A stretch of 64,000 nt of DNA from Pseudomonas sp. 8O (GCF_902506495.1 NZ_LR733264.1:1876900-1940899), one strand, 5' to 3'; positions 1 to 8,561 are shown, counted from the first letter of the stretch. The notes: generated by a model from the letters alone, not told the origin. Translations and numbers: made by a program.

Positions 1-359
1 CCCGCAGCACCGAGGCGCTGGCCAAGGATGCCGAGGCACCGCTGCCACGCTTTATCGCCAGCTACCTGTCCAGCGCGCATCGCGCCAACCCCGGCAGTGG
101 TTGCCCCCTGCCAACCATGTCCGCCGAGTTGGGCCAGCGTGGCGAGGCCAGCGAAACCACTGACGCCCTGGTGCGCGACCGTCTGGCCCTGATCGAGAAC
201 AACCTCGGTGGTGATGATGCCGCCGAGCAGAGCGTGCTGCTGCTCTCGACCATGGTCGGCGCCCTGCTGCTATCGCGTAGCGTCAAGGACCCGGAGCTGT
301 CCGACCGACTGCTGAAGACGACCCGTCGCCTGTTGATCGAACAAACGCAGGGCCAATAG
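1..359 (+). CDS. TetR/AcrR-family regulator, C-terminal part (5' end outside window)
   Basis: An open frame runs from the window edge (first full codon at base 3) to a stop at 359, about 118 residues. The residues read as the ligand-binding C-terminal half of a TetR/AcrR repressor: a PGSGCPLP stretch, then helices ending in a SRSVKDPELSDRLL segment. The DNA-binding N-terminus lies outside the window. It converges on the SDR gene at 511-1305, and TetR/SDR pairs are common, so it may control that gene; this is inference. The ATG at 117 is internal and is not the true start. Confidence 0.75.
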   Translation, partial: RSTEALAKDAEAPLPRFIASYLSSAHRANPGSGCPLPTMSAELGQRGEASETTDALVRDRLALIENNLGGDDAAEQSVLLLSTMVGALLLSRSVKDPELSDRLLKTTRRLLIEQTQGQ

Positions 360-372
360 CAGACAGACAAGC

Positions 373-430
373 GGTGCGCACGGCGCACCCCACGCTCCGC
401 GACATGCCCGTAGGGTGCGCCGCGCGCACC
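373..430. repeat. REP-like inverted repeat between convergent genes
   Basis: The arms GGTGCGCACGGCGCACC and GGGTGCGCCGCGCGCACC flank a short spacer and can fold on each other. Motifs of this GTAGGGTGCGCC type are scattered in Pseudomonas genomes; a relative lies near 47140-47163. It sits just past the TetR stop and may serve as a bidirectional terminator. Confidence 0.5.
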
Positions 431-510
431 AGCTTTCCACGTGAGCGCAGGCGGGTTTCCTGGCAATCTGGGGATCAGCGCACCCTAGCGCCCGCTCGAA
501 CCATCTGATA

Positions 511-1305
511 TCACTTGTAACGCGCAGCCGCCTGGTCGCGCGACAGGTTCGGCCCAAGCGCCGCGCGGGCAGCGACGAAGGCGTCCCAGTCGGCTGCATC
601 CGGTAGCGAGGGTATGGTCACCAGTTCGCCCTGATCGAAGCCGGCCAGCGCCGCATCGACCATCTCGCCCACTTCCATGATCATCGACGGCGGCAGCGCA
701 GAGGCATCGGTACCGCTGCGCTCCCAGATCTCGGTGCGCGTCACGCCCGGCATCACCGCCTGCACCTGCACGCCCGAACCACGCAACTCACCTGCCAGGG
801 TCTGGGTCAGGCTCAGCACATAGGCCTTGGTCGCGCTGTACACCGCATTGAACATCTCCGGCGCCAGCGCCACCACCGAACCAAGATTGATGATGCCGCC
901 ACGCCCCGCCGTGGAGAAATTGGCCGCAGCCGCAGCAGCCAAACGCGTCAGCGCCACGACGTTGAGCTGGATCATGGTTTCGGCCTGGTCCAGGTCCGCG
1001 GCAGCCAGCGGACCGTTCATTGCGACACCGGCGTTGTTGATCAGCAAAGCGATGCTCGAGTCCTCGCGCAAACGCTTTTCCACCTTGAGCACATCAGCCT
1101 TGCTGGTGAGATCCGCCGGCATCACCTCGACTGCAACGCCGTACTCGGCGCCCAGGCGCTTGGCCAGCGCATCGAGGCGCTGGGCATCGCGCGCCACCAG
1201 CAGGAGGTCATGACCACGCCGGGCCAGGCGCTCGGCGTAGGTGGCGCCGATGCCGGACGAGGCGCCGGTAATCAGGGCGGTAGCGGGCTTGCTTGCAGTG
1301 CTCAT
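511..1305 (-). CDS. Short-chain dehydrogenase/reductase (SDR) family oxidoreductase
   Basis: This 264-residue protein is a classical cytoplasmic NAD(P)-dependent SDR. Visible motifs are the cofactor loop TGASSGIG near residue 14, an NNAG motif near residue 90, and the catalytic YxxxK as YSATK near residue 156. The start codon at 1305 is preceded by a GGAG ribosome site. The substrate cannot be read from the sequence. A TetR-type regulator gene converges on it, and its upstream region carries two palindromes (1347-1392) that could be operators. Confidence 0.85.
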   Translation of the reverse strand: MSTASKPATALITGASSGIGATYAERLARRGHDLLLVARDAQRLDALAKRLGAEYGVAVEVMPADLTSKADVLKVEKRLREDSSIALLINNAGVAMNGPLAAADLDQAETMIQLNVVALTRLAAAAAANFSTAGRGGIINLGSVVALAPEMFNAVYSATKAYVLSLTQTLAGELRGSGVQVQAVMPGVTRTEIWERSGTDASALPPSMIMEVGEMVDAALAGFDQGELVTIPSLPDAADWDAFVAARAALGPNLSRDQAAARYK

Positions 1306-1346
1306 GGAAGTCTCCGGGATGAGGGATGAAGGTAGGTGAGCGGTTT

Positions 1347-1392
1347 AGATTACGACCATAATTCTAATCTCTTATATGACTACCTTCATATA
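1347..1392 (-). promoter_or_regulatory. Two adjacent palindromes upstream of the SDR gene, candidate operators
   Basis: AGATTA-N12-TAATCT spans 1347-1370 and TATATGA-N6-TCATATA spans 1373-1392. Both are perfect dyads in an AT-rich patch 40-90 bases upstream of the SDR start, where its promoter should lie. The neighbouring TetR regulator is one candidate ligand. Assignment is by position and symmetry only. Confidence 0.4.
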
Positions 1393-1467
1393 GCTTCGTC
1401 AAGCACTTTGCGCAGCGACCGTCTGGCGGGAAAGGTTCGTACTGGACTAGCAAAGAAGCCGCGCGCG

Positions 1468-1495
1468 GCGCTGCCTGAGCAGGTGCAGGCAGCGC
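1468..1495 (-). terminator. Hairpin terminator of the cyanophycinase operon
   Basis: GCGCTGCCTG (1468-1477) and CAGGCAGCGC (1486-1495) form a perfect 10-bp stem with an 8-base loop, 16 bases past the stop of the 1511-2767 gene. On the minus strand it is followed by a T-rich but interrupted TTCTTTG, so termination may be imperfect. Confidence 0.55.
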
Positions 1496-1510
1496 GAGCC
1501 AGGCGCTCTC

Positions 1511-2767
1511 TCAGTTGGGGCGCATATCCACGCGCAGACGCAGATAGGAGGTCAGGCGCTTGCCGTTGATAAGCCCCTGATAGCCGTGACTGTCAAAGGT
1601 GGTGCTCTTGATCAGGTCGACGCGGAAACGCGGATTGCTTTCGTAGGTGCGGCCCAGGGTGCTGGTCGAGCGGCTGTCGAACAGGTCGGTACTGACCTTG
1701 ACGAACTCGCGCGGGTTGCGTCGGCCGTTGGCACCGCTGTTGTTCGGGCTGCTGAAGATGTCGCCGGTGGCGGTCATCGCCGAGCTGTAGTACTCGCGCC
1801 CACGCAGGCTGGTCTTGCCGCTGGCGATCACGAACTGCTGATTGGCCGGGCGGTAACGGTCGCCGGCGGTCAGATAGCTGGCCAGCACATCGTAGAGGGC
1901 ATAGCTGCTGCCGGTGCCGCGCTGCTTGTTGCGCAGGTCGAAGATGAATACGCCATTGCTACCGAGCACTTCCATCTCCACCTGGCCGAGGCTGAGGTTG
2001 TGCTGCACCAGCAGCGCGGTGTCCTCGTCGACGCCGAAGGCGAACGGCACGTTGGTGTAGTCGGCCAGGCGCACGATGCGCCCCTGGCGGCCGCGCTCGC
2101 TGAAATGGGTGTCGAGCAGGCCGTGGCTGAAGAAGCCGAAACCGCCCTGCATGTCGTAGGACAGGTCATCACCGCCCGGGGTGGTGTAGACGCCGTAGCG
2201 CATAGCGGGATAGCTCTCGCCACCGGTGATCATCGGCCCGCCGACCATGATCGCGGTTCCTGCGCTGCTGCCGGCGAGCACGGCGCCAGCATCATGCCGG
2301 GCGCGAATCGCGGCCAGCGCCGGCGTGTCGGCGCGCGTTACGGTCTGCAGCGTCTGGGTCAGGCGCGCCTGGTCGCCGCCGCCGAAGAAGAAGCCGGTCA
2401 TGCCGTTGATCTGCGCGATCACCTGCGGGTTGCTGTTGTTGCCGATGCTGTCCAGATCGATGGGGATCCACTGGGCATCCTGGGCGCCGTAGGTCTTCAG
2501 CAGCTGCGCGTAGAACTCGCCATTGGACTTGGAGTTGCGCGCGTTGGCAGTGCCGGCGTCCGGGTCCTGGCTCGGTGGAATCGAGGCGGCGGTGATCACG
2601 CCGATGCGCGCCTGACTGCCGCCGGCCAGCTGTACCAGGCGTTGGTAGATCACCGCGTTGTCGTCCTTGAGCCCGCCGCCCACCAGCAGCAGCGGGCCGG
2701 CCGCCAGGGCCGGCAGCGGTAACAGAAGAGCCAGCATGAGGGTGTAACGAATAACCGATCCGATCAT
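1511..2767 (-). CDS. cphE: Secreted cyanophycinase (CphE-like, peptidase family S51)
   Basis: The 418-residue protein starts with a clear signal peptide (hydrophobic stretch ending LPALAAG near residue 24). It then has the S51 fold: GGGDQ near residues 129-133, the nucleophile elbow GSSAG with Ser168, and an arginine-rich HFSERGRQGR segment that in cyanophycinases contributes to active site and substrate binding. Cyanophycinases cut the aspartate-arginine polymer into beta-Asp-Arg dipeptides; CphE enzymes of Pseudomonas are secreted and of about this length. It is the last gene of a minus-strand run with a binding protein, an OprD porin and a second S51 peptidase. A GGAG ribosome site precedes the ATG. 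Assignment to the polymer substrate is from family and context. Confidence 0.82.
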   Translation of the reverse strand: MIGSVIRYTLMLALLLPLPALAAGPLLLVGGGLKDDNAVIYQRLVQLAGGSQARIGVITAASIPPSQDPDAGTANARNSKSNGEFYAQLLKTYGAQDAQWIPIDLDSIGNNSNPQVIAQINGMTGFFFGGGDQARLTQTLQTVTRADTPALAAIRARHDAGAVLAGSSAGTAIMVGGPMITGGESYPAMRYGVYTTPGGDDLSYDMQGGFGFFSHGLLDTHFSERGRQGRIVRLADYTNVPFAFGVDEDTALLVQHNLSLGQVEMEVLGSNGVFIFDLRNKQRGTGSSYALYDVLASYLTAGDRYRPANQQFVIASGKTSLRGREYYSSAMTATGDIFSSPNNSGANGRRNPREFVKVSTDLFDSRSTSTLGRTYESNPRFRVDLIKSTTFDSHGYQGLINGKRLTSYLRLRVDMRPN

Positions 2768-2859
2768 TTCGATTTCTCCGCAGGTGCCGCACGGGCACGG
2801 TTGGTGACGCTGGTTGGGGAACGGTGATTGGGAGCCAGAGCGCAGTCGGCGGGCCGGCC

Positions 2860-3624
2860 TCAGTAAACGGAAAACTGTTTGAAGTAGCGCTTCTCGATGC
2901 GCTTGTGGGTGCCGTCGGCGAGGATCGCGGCCAGCGCCCGATCAAGCTGTTCGCGCAGCTCGTCGTCGCCCTTGCGCACGGCGATTCCCTGCCCCTGGCC
3001 GAAGAACTGCGGCGCCACCACGGGGCCGCCGACCTGCTCGAAGTCGCGGCCCAGTTCGGTCAGGAGGAAGCCGAAGTAACCGGAAACGGCGTCGTCGAGC
3101 ACCAGATCCAGCTCGCCGCCTGCGAGCGCCCGGTAGGCCTGGGCGGCACTGGGATAGCGCAGCAGCTGCACATGTTCGGCGAAGCGAGCCTCGAGAAAGC
3201 GCTCGTAGGTGGTGCCCTGCTGCACGCCGACGCGCTTGCCGGCGATGCGCCGCGGGGTGATCAGCATCTGATTGATATGGCCCTTGCGGGCAAAGAAAAA
3301 GGCCGGGGTCTGCGCATAGCGAGCGGTGAAGTCCACCCGTTCGGCGCGCGCCGCAGTGATCGACATGGACGCCAGGATCAGGTCCGCGCGTCCCGCGTCG
3401 AGTGCCGGGATCAGCTCATCCCAGGCGAAGCGCTGCAGCTCGCATTCGCGCTGCATGCGCTGACACAGGGCCCTGGCGATGTCGACGTTGAAGCCGACCA
3501 GATTGCCCTGCGCATCGAGTTCTTCGAAAGGCGGGAACTGCCCCTCCATGGCGACCCGCAACGGTCCTGCCGTGCCCGGTTGGGCGAGCAGCACAGCGAA
3601 CAGACACAACAGCATGCGTAGCAT
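2860..3624 (-). CDS. Periplasmic polar amino acid/opine-type substrate-binding protein
   Basis: A 254-residue SBP_bac_3 family protein with a signal peptide (MLRMLLCLFAVLLAQPGTAG) and the family opening VAMEGQFPPFEELDAQG. It resembles lysine/arginine/ornithine binding proteins. AAGGAG lies just before the ATG. No permease is co-oriented with it; it may feed the ABC transporter encoded divergently at 8562-11872 as a second ligand-specificity module. It shares the operon with CphE and the OprD porin, so the likely ligand is an arginine-containing dipeptide or arginine (inference). Confidence 0.8.
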   Translation of the reverse strand: MLRMLLCLFAVLLAQPGTAGPLRVAMEGQFPPFEELDAQGNLVGFNVDIARALCQRMQRECELQRFAWDELIPALDAGRADLILASMSITAARAERVDFTARYAQTPAFFFARKGHINQMLITPRRIAGKRVGVQQGTTYERFLEARFAEHVQLLRYPSAAQAYRALAGGELDLVLDDAVSGYFGFLLTELGRDFEQVGGPVVAPQFFGQGQGIAVRKGDDELREQLDRALAAILADGTHKRIEKRYFKQFSVY

Positions 3625-3778
3625 TTCGACTCCTTGCCCGCGCGGGGCCAGGGGGTCAGGTCTCCTGGCGGAAAAGCAGGCGCCGCTGGCGACGCCTTAA
3701 GGCCAAAGGAGCGTGGGAGCTGACCTTGAAGAAAAAGCTCCGGACGGCCCGGGATCTGTCGCCACCCGGAGAATGCCG

Positions 3779-5119
3779 TTACAGGATGCTCAGCGGGTAC
3801 TCGATGATCAGGCGCACCTCGTCGAGGTCGTCGTCGAATGCCGTGGAGCGGTGAGTGGCGTGACGCAGGCGCAGCGACAGGTCCTTGGCCGCGCCTTCCT
3901 GGAACACGTAGCGCGCTTCCAGATCGCGTTCCCAATGCTTCTCGTCGTCACCGGCCCAGCCGGCGAAGGCGCCATTCGGATCGGCCTTGGTCCCGTCGAT
4001 ATCGTCGCCCTTGATGTAGCGGGCCATGAAGGTCAGGCCGGGAACGCCGTAGTGCTTCATGTTCAGGTCGTAGCGGATCTGCACCGAGCGCTCGTTGGGG
4101 GCGTTGAAGTCGGAGTACTGCACCGAGTTGGCCAGCCAGATGGAGTCGCCGCCGATGTAGTCGAAGAACTCGTCGCCACGCACCTTCTGATAGGCCAGGC
4201 TGAGCTTGTGTGCGCCGAAGCTGTAGGCGCCCTTGAGCGACCAGGTCAGGGTGTCCAGCTCGCCGGCACGCGCCTCGCCTTCGTCGCGGGTCTTGTACGC
4301 CACCAGATCGAAGTTCAGCGCCTGGCTATCGGTCAGCGGGATGTTGTAGTTCAGGTTGGCGAAGTACTGACGCCAGACGTCCTTGGCCTCGCTGGCATAG
4401 AACATCAGGCTCAGGTCGTCATTGACCGCGTAGCTGAGGCCTGCGAAGTCGACGCTGCGCGCCTCCACCTCGGCGTACTCGCTGGTCAGGTCGTCATCGG
4501 AGTTGGTGGAGTTGCGGCGGTTGATCGAGGTGAAGTGGCCGGCCTCGAAGGACAGCGCGTCGAACTCGCTGCTGGAAATCTGGAAGCCGGTCGCGGTCTC
4601 CGGCAGCAGACGCGAATCGCCGGTGGCGAACACCGGTGCGGCCGGGCGCATCTCGCCGTACTTCAGCTCGGTGGACGAGGCGCGCAGCTTCACCGCTCCG
4701 CCGATCTGGCCGTAGCTGTCCGGCACCTCGGCATCGGCGGTGCGGTTGTTGCTGATCGGCAGCAGGCCGTTGCCCACCCGGCCACGGCCGCTATCGAGCT
4801 TGACGCCGCCATAGGCGAAGGCATCGGCGCCGACACCGACGGTCCCCTGGGTGAACCCCGAGCTGAAGTTCAGCTGCGCACCGTGTGCCCACTCCTCGCG
4901 ATAGCCGTTGCGTTCGTTGACTGGCTTGGCGCGGTTGATGCCCTGGCTGTTGCTGCCGCCATGACGGTAGTCGCGGTTCATGTAGAAATTGCGGTTGATC
5001 AGCTGCAGGCTGCTGTCCTCGATGAACCCCTTGGCTTCCTGCTGCTGACCGGCGGCGGCAGCCTGCGAGGCCACAGCACCGATGGCCAGGGCGAGACAGC
5101 TGAGTTTGAGAATCTTCAT
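3779..5119 (-). CDS. OprD-family outer-membrane porin
   Basis: This 446-residue protein has a signal peptide ending near QAAAAG and the OprD hallmarks: an N-terminal GFIEDSSLQLINRNFYMNRD stretch, repeated amphipathic beta strands, and a C-terminal strand ending in EYPLSIL. OprD porins are 18-strand channels; OprD itself takes up basic amino acids and short peptides containing them. Placed between a cyanophycinase-like gene and a basic amino acid binding protein, it is a good candidate to admit beta-Asp-Arg dipeptides released outside the cell. The ATG at 5119 has a GGAG site. A GCCCGCG/CGCGGGC hairpin lies in the leader (about 5152-5166). Confidence 0.88.
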   Translation of the reverse strand: MKILKLSCLALAIGAVASQAAAAGQQQEAKGFIEDSSLQLINRNFYMNRDYRHGGSNSQGINRAKPVNERNGYREEWAHGAQLNFSSGFTQGTVGVGADAFAYGGVKLDSGRGRVGNGLLPISNNRTADAEVPDSYGQIGGAVKLRASSTELKYGEMRPAAPVFATGDSRLLPETATGFQISSSEFDALSFEAGHFTSINRRNSTNSDDDLTSEYAEVEARSVDFAGLSYAVNDDLSLMFYASEAKDVWRQYFANLNYNIPLTDSQALNFDLVAYKTRDEGEARAGELDTLTWSLKGAYSFGAHKLSLAYQKVRGDEFFDYIGGDSIWLANSVQYSDFNAPNERSVQIRYDLNMKHYGVPGLTFMARYIKGDDIDGTKADPNGAFAGWAGDDEKHWERDLEARYVFQEGAAKDLSLRLRHATHRSTAFDDDLDEVRLIIEYPLSIL

Positions 5120-5181
5120 GCCTTACTCCGTTGGTTTTATTGGTATGGGGTGCCCGCGACGCGGGCGGTGTTCGCAGCCGC

Positions 5182-5502
5182 TCAGGTGAACAGCTCGGGA
5201 ACCAGGTCAGCCGGGCATTCGCCGCGCTCGATCACGGCCTCCAGGCAAAGTGAGCGCTCTTCCAGCCAGCACACGAAGTAGCCCACGCCCCTGCGCCGCT
5301 TCAGGCGAAACGGCCAGCGTCGTTCCTGCAGCTCGTGGTTCAGTTCGAGACGGCGCGGCAGGTGCAGCACCGAGAAGAAACCTGCCCGGGTGCGTACCCT
5401 TTCTTGCACTCGCACGCTGGAAGAGATGACGGTCTGCGCCATCTGGCTGTCGTCCTGCAGCAGCTTGTGCAGGGCGAAGACTTCCACTCGGTTCAATTGC
5501 AT
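5182..5502 (-). CDS. Small uncharacterised protein within the cyanophycinase operon
   Basis: 106 residues, rich in Arg, Leu and Glu, with no signal peptide or membrane segment. I do not recognise a family. It begins MQLNRVEVFALHKLLQDD and has a basic central stretch (RRWPFRLKRRRGVGYFVCWL). A good GGAGAAA ribosome site precedes the ATG, and the gene fills the gap between the SLH peptidase and the OprD gene, so it is likely expressed with them. It may be a cytoplasmic accessory protein. Confidence is for it being a real gene. Confidence 0.6.
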   Translation of the reverse strand: MQLNRVEVFALHKLLQDDSQMAQTVISSSVRVQERVRTRAGFFSVLHLPRRLELNHELQERRWPFRLKRRRGVGYFVCWLEERSLCLEAVIERGECPADLVPELFT

Positions 5503-5581
5503 GGCTCGTTTCTCCGGCGCAGCCGTGCCCGTCCCGCCTGCGCGCTGCAGGCGGGCTGTGGGTAGAGGTAGAAAAAAGGCT

Positions 5582-7345
5582 CTAGAGGCCGATGATGCGT
5601 GCCAGGGTCTCGGCGACCTCGGCGCGCGCGACCGGCACAGCAGGCTCGAAGCGTCCCTGGTTGGCGCTCAGCCAACCTTCGGCCACGGTCTGCGCGGCAG
5701 CCTCGGCGTTCGGCGCGGCGAGGCCGGCGACGTCCTGCAGCGCCACGGTCTTGCTTAGCGTGGATCCGCTGGAGCGCTCGACCAGCGCCTTGCAGGCCAG
5801 CGCCCAGTCCGCGCGGCTGGCCGGCCGCTCGGCGTCGAAGCGCTCGGCGCCATCCATCCAGCCGTTGGAAACCACCACTTCGATGTGCTCGCGTAGAGGA
5901 TGCTCGGCCGGCACGTCGCTCAGCATCGGCAGGGCCTTGAGGTTGGGCTCCGCGGCCAGGGTCATCTGCAGGGCATTGGCCAGCTCGCCGCGGGTGATCG
6001 GGCGCTGTGCCTCGAAGTCACCCTCGGCGTTGAGGGTCATCAGGCCGCGGAAGGTCACCGCACGAATGGCGTCGCCGCGGCGGCCGTTGCCGGCATCACG
6101 CGGGGCGCCAGCGGCCGGCTCGCGCAGATCGGCGGTCACCGGACGGATATCCAGGCGCACGCCACTGACGCTGTAGTTGGTCTGCGAATCGTGGAAGCGG
6201 CTATGAGCGGCGAAGTCCGTCCGCTTGCTGAATTCGAAGCGATAGCCGTAGTGGTAACCGTTGGCCGGGTTGTAGCGGGTCATCAGCCCGAGCTGACGGC
6301 TCGCCGTATTGTCGGCCAGGCCATAGAGCACCGCTCGGTTGATCGCCGACACGGCCGACAGGTCGGTGAGCAGGCGATTACCCACCAGGTACTCGTTGCC
6401 AGGCTCGATCGGCTGCTTGCCGGCATCCGGCCGGATCTCGCCCGAGGCCAGGTCGTAGCGATCCCCATGACCGAGCATGGCCAGGCGCATGTCGTCGATG
6501 CGCGTACCGTAGAGCCCGAAGCTCTTCTTCGCTGCGGCAGAGTCCATGATGGTCAGGTAGCCCTCGCCCAGTACCTCCAGCTCACCACTGGGCTTGATCC
6601 ACATGGCGGTGTTGGTATCCAGGCCGAAGCCCTTGCCCGGAGCCGGCTGCTCCAGCAGGTAGCTGGCCATGCGCGCGGCGCGCCCGCTACTGGTTTCCTC
6701 GATCTTGTCGAAGTGCTGGTCGATCACGCCGGCGGTGAACAGTCCTGCACCCCTGAGCAGGGCGGTACCGCGCCGGCCCTCGACCGTGGCCACGCCGAAA
6801 TCCAGGGTGTCCATGACCACCCCGTAGGCGGTGGGCATGCGCGCACCGAGGATGCTGGCCCCGGCGCTGGTACCGGCCACCACACCGCCCTTGTCATAGA
6901 TCGCCTGCACGGCCTGCATGGCCAGCGACGGGCTGTCGTCGGCGTTGAACAGAGCGCGCGCGATGCGGGCCTGATCGCCGCCAACGAACCATACCGCACT
7001 GGCCTCGCGCAGCGGCGCAACCACGGCCGGGTCGTTCATGGTGTCCAGGTAGTTGTGGCGGTCGATGCCGACGATGCGGATGTGCTCGGCGGGCACGCCC
7101 AGGGCTTCCAGCTCTGCCTGGAAGCGCTTGCTGGAGCCCAGACTGCCGCTGGCGGTGGGCATGATGGCGATACGCGCCTGCTGGGCACCGCCCGCCAGTT
7201 CGATGAGTTTCTCGTAGACCAGGCTGTTGCTGGCTCGCAGCATGCCGCCGACCGCCAGGAGGTTGCCATCGGCCATTACCGGATCAGCACTGCCGCAGAG
7301 GAGGAGCGCGGCGAGAAGGCCACAAAGATTGCGCTGTTTGTTCAT
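5582..7345 (-). CDS. Secreted S51 cyanophycinase-like peptidase with C-terminal SLH-like repeats
   Basis: 587 residues. The signal peptide ends near VMADG. Residues about 27-330 are an S51 peptidase domain with VGGDQ at 121-125 and nucleophile elbow GTSAG with Ser160; the DQHF motif is kept, but the arginine-rich RGRxGR that follows in CphE is replaced by KIEETSSGRAAR. From about residue 410 the tail holds SLH-like repeats (PITRGELANALQ, ERFDAERPASRADWALACKA, RFEPAVPVARAEVAETLARI). SLH repeats normally anchor proteins to cell-wall polymers. It is the first gene of the minus-strand operon, transcribed away from the transporter operon. Substrate may be cyanophycin or another isopeptide; the changed loop leaves this open. 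Confidence 0.78.
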   Translation of the reverse strand: MNKQRNLCGLLAALLLCGSADPVMADGNLLAVGGMLRASNSLVYEKLIELAGGAQQARIAIMPTASGSLGSSKRFQAELEALGVPAEHIRIVGIDRHNYLDTMNDPAVVAPLREASAVWFVGGDQARIARALFNADDSPSLAMQAVQAIYDKGGVVAGTSAGASILGARMPTAYGVVMDTLDFGVATVEGRRGTALLRGAGLFTAGVIDQHFDKIEETSSGRAARMASYLLEQPAPGKGFGLDTNTAMWIKPSGELEVLGEGYLTIMDSAAAKKSFGLYGTRIDDMRLAMLGHGDRYDLASGEIRPDAGKQPIEPGNEYLVGNRLLTDLSAVSAINRAVLYGLADNTASRQLGLMTRYNPANGYHYGYRFEFSKRTDFAAHSRFHDSQTNYSVSGVRLDIRPVTADLREPAAGAPRDAGNGRRGDAIRAVTFRGLMTLNAEGDFEAQRPITRGELANALQMTLAAEPNLKALPMLSDVPAEHPLREHIEVVVSNGWMDGAERFDAERPASRADWALACKALVERSSGSTLSKTVALQDVAGLAAPNAEAAAQTVAEGWLSANQGRFEPAVPVARAEVAETLARIIGL

Positions 7346-7442
7346 TGTTATTGCTCTTGTCAGAAGTCGAAAGCGGTATGCCCCCTGCTCGCAGACCAGA
7401 TGAAACGGGGCTGGCGACAGGTCGCGGCGATATGAATTATTT

Positions 7443-7467
7443 TTTTCACCACAATCACACGTGAAAA
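7443..7467. promoter_or_regulatory. Palindrome between the divergent operons, candidate RpiR operator
   Basis: TTTTCAC (7443-7449) and GTGAAAA (7461-7467) form a perfect dyad with an 11-base spacer. A further GTGAAAA copy lies at 7543-7549 over the predicted transcription start of the plus-strand operon. The repetition of one motif in a divergent control region suggests a regulator site; the RpiR protein encoded at the end of the plus-strand operon is the natural candidate. Confidence 0.45.
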
Positions 7468-7512
7468 TTTATATACCAGTCATTTTCGAGGCACAAGCAC
7501 CACACGCCACGT

Positions 7513-7541
7513 TTGACATAAATATTTCTTAAACGTAGATT
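7513..7541 (+). promoter_or_regulatory. Sigma-70 type promoter of the transporter operon
   Basis: TTGACA at 7513-7518, a 17-base spacer, then TAGATT at 7536-7541. This is a near-consensus -35/-10 pair, giving a start near 7548 and a leader of about 170 bases. The strength implies that repression must set the off state. Confidence 0.6.
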
Positions 7542-7721
7542 CGTGAAAAAAAACATGTCAACGATATTCATGTATCTGCTCGGGCGTCCCACCCGATCGC
7601 CCACCGGCCAGGGCTCACGAGGCCCTGCCGGCGCCGCCTGGCAACAGTCGGCGTAACGTTCAACCCCGCCGCCTGTCGCGACGGACACTGCCTCCCAACC
7701 GCCATCCACTGGAGTAACAAG

Positions 7722-8498
7722 ATGAACAAGATCGCTCTATTCGGCGCCCTGGCGCTCTCCACCTTCGGCACCTTCGCCGTCGCCGCCGAGCCGGCGCTGC
7801 GCATCGGCATCGAGGCGGCCTACCCGCCATTCGCGTTCAAGACCGCCGACGGCAAGATCGCCGGCTTCGACTACGACATCGGCAACGAGCTGTGCGCGCA
7901 GATGCAGGTCAAATGCCAGTGGATCGAGCAGGAGTTCGATGGCCTGATTCCCTCGCTCAAGGTGCGCAAGGTCGACGCCGTGCTGTCCTCGATGTCGATC
8001 ACCGAAGACCGTCTGAAGTCGGTGGACTTCTCCAAGAAGTACTACCACACCCCAGGCAAGCTGGTGATGAAGGAAGGCAGCCAGATCCAGGACCCGAGCG
8101 TCGACCTCAAGGGCAAGAAGGTAGCCGTGCAGCGCGCCTCCACCTACGATCGCTACGCTACTGCCGAACTGACCCCGGCCGGCGTCAACGTGGTGCGCTA
8201 CGGCTCCAACAACGAAGCCTTCCTCGACCTGCTGGCAGGCCGGGTGGATGCGGTGCTGGCTGATGTGGTGAACATCGACGAGGGCTTTCTGAAAACCGAC
8301 GGTGGCAAGGGTTTCGCCCTGGTCGGCCCTGATTTCAACGACCCGCGCTATTTCGGTCGCGGCGCCGGCATCGCCGTGCGCAAGGGCGACGCAGCCACCG
8401 CCGAGAAGCTCAACACCGCCATCGACGCCATCCGCAGCAACGGCAAGTACGCCGAGGTACAGGCCAAGTACTTCGACTACGACATCTACGGCCAGTAA
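7722..8498 (+). CDS. Periplasmic arginine/ornithine-type binding protein (AotJ/ArtJ-like)
   Basis: 258 residues, SBP_bac_3 family. Signal peptide MNKIALFGALALSTFGTFAVAA, then the domain opening RIGIEAAYPPFAFKTADG. GGAGTAACAAG precedes the ATG. It is the first gene of an ABC operon with the order binding protein, two permeases, aspartoacylase-like hydrolase, ATPase, which is the order of the P. aeruginosa aotJQMOP arginine/ornithine operon. The ending in an RpiR gene rather than argR, and the neighbouring cyanophycinases, suggest a paralogue tuned to an arginine dipeptide. Confidence 0.85.
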   Translation: MNKIALFGALALSTFGTFAVAAEPALRIGIEAAYPPFAFKTADGKIAGFDYDIGNELCAQMQVKCQWIEQEFDGLIPSLKVRKVDAVLSSMSITEDRLKSVDFSKKYYHTPGKLVMKEGSQIQDPSVDLKGKKVAVQRASTYDRYATAELTPAGVNVVRYGSNNEAFLDLLAGRVDAVLADVVNIDEGFLKTDGGKGFALVGPDFNDPRYFGRGAGIAVRKGDAATAEKLNTAIDAIRSNGKYAEVQAKYFDYDIYGQ

Positions 8499-8561
8499 GC
8501 CGCCCACCCCGGCGCCTGCAACAGGCGCCGGTTTCTCTGCGCTGCAACGAGGTTTCCCACC

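Noticed and set aside
3713..5281. 522-codon open frame opposite the OprD gene
   Set aside because: The minus strand codes a clear porin with signal peptide; the plus-strand translation has no recognisable feature.
5900..7435. 511-codon open frame opposite the SLH peptidase
   Set aside because: Antisense to a gene with clear S51 motifs; composition is typical of a shadow frame.
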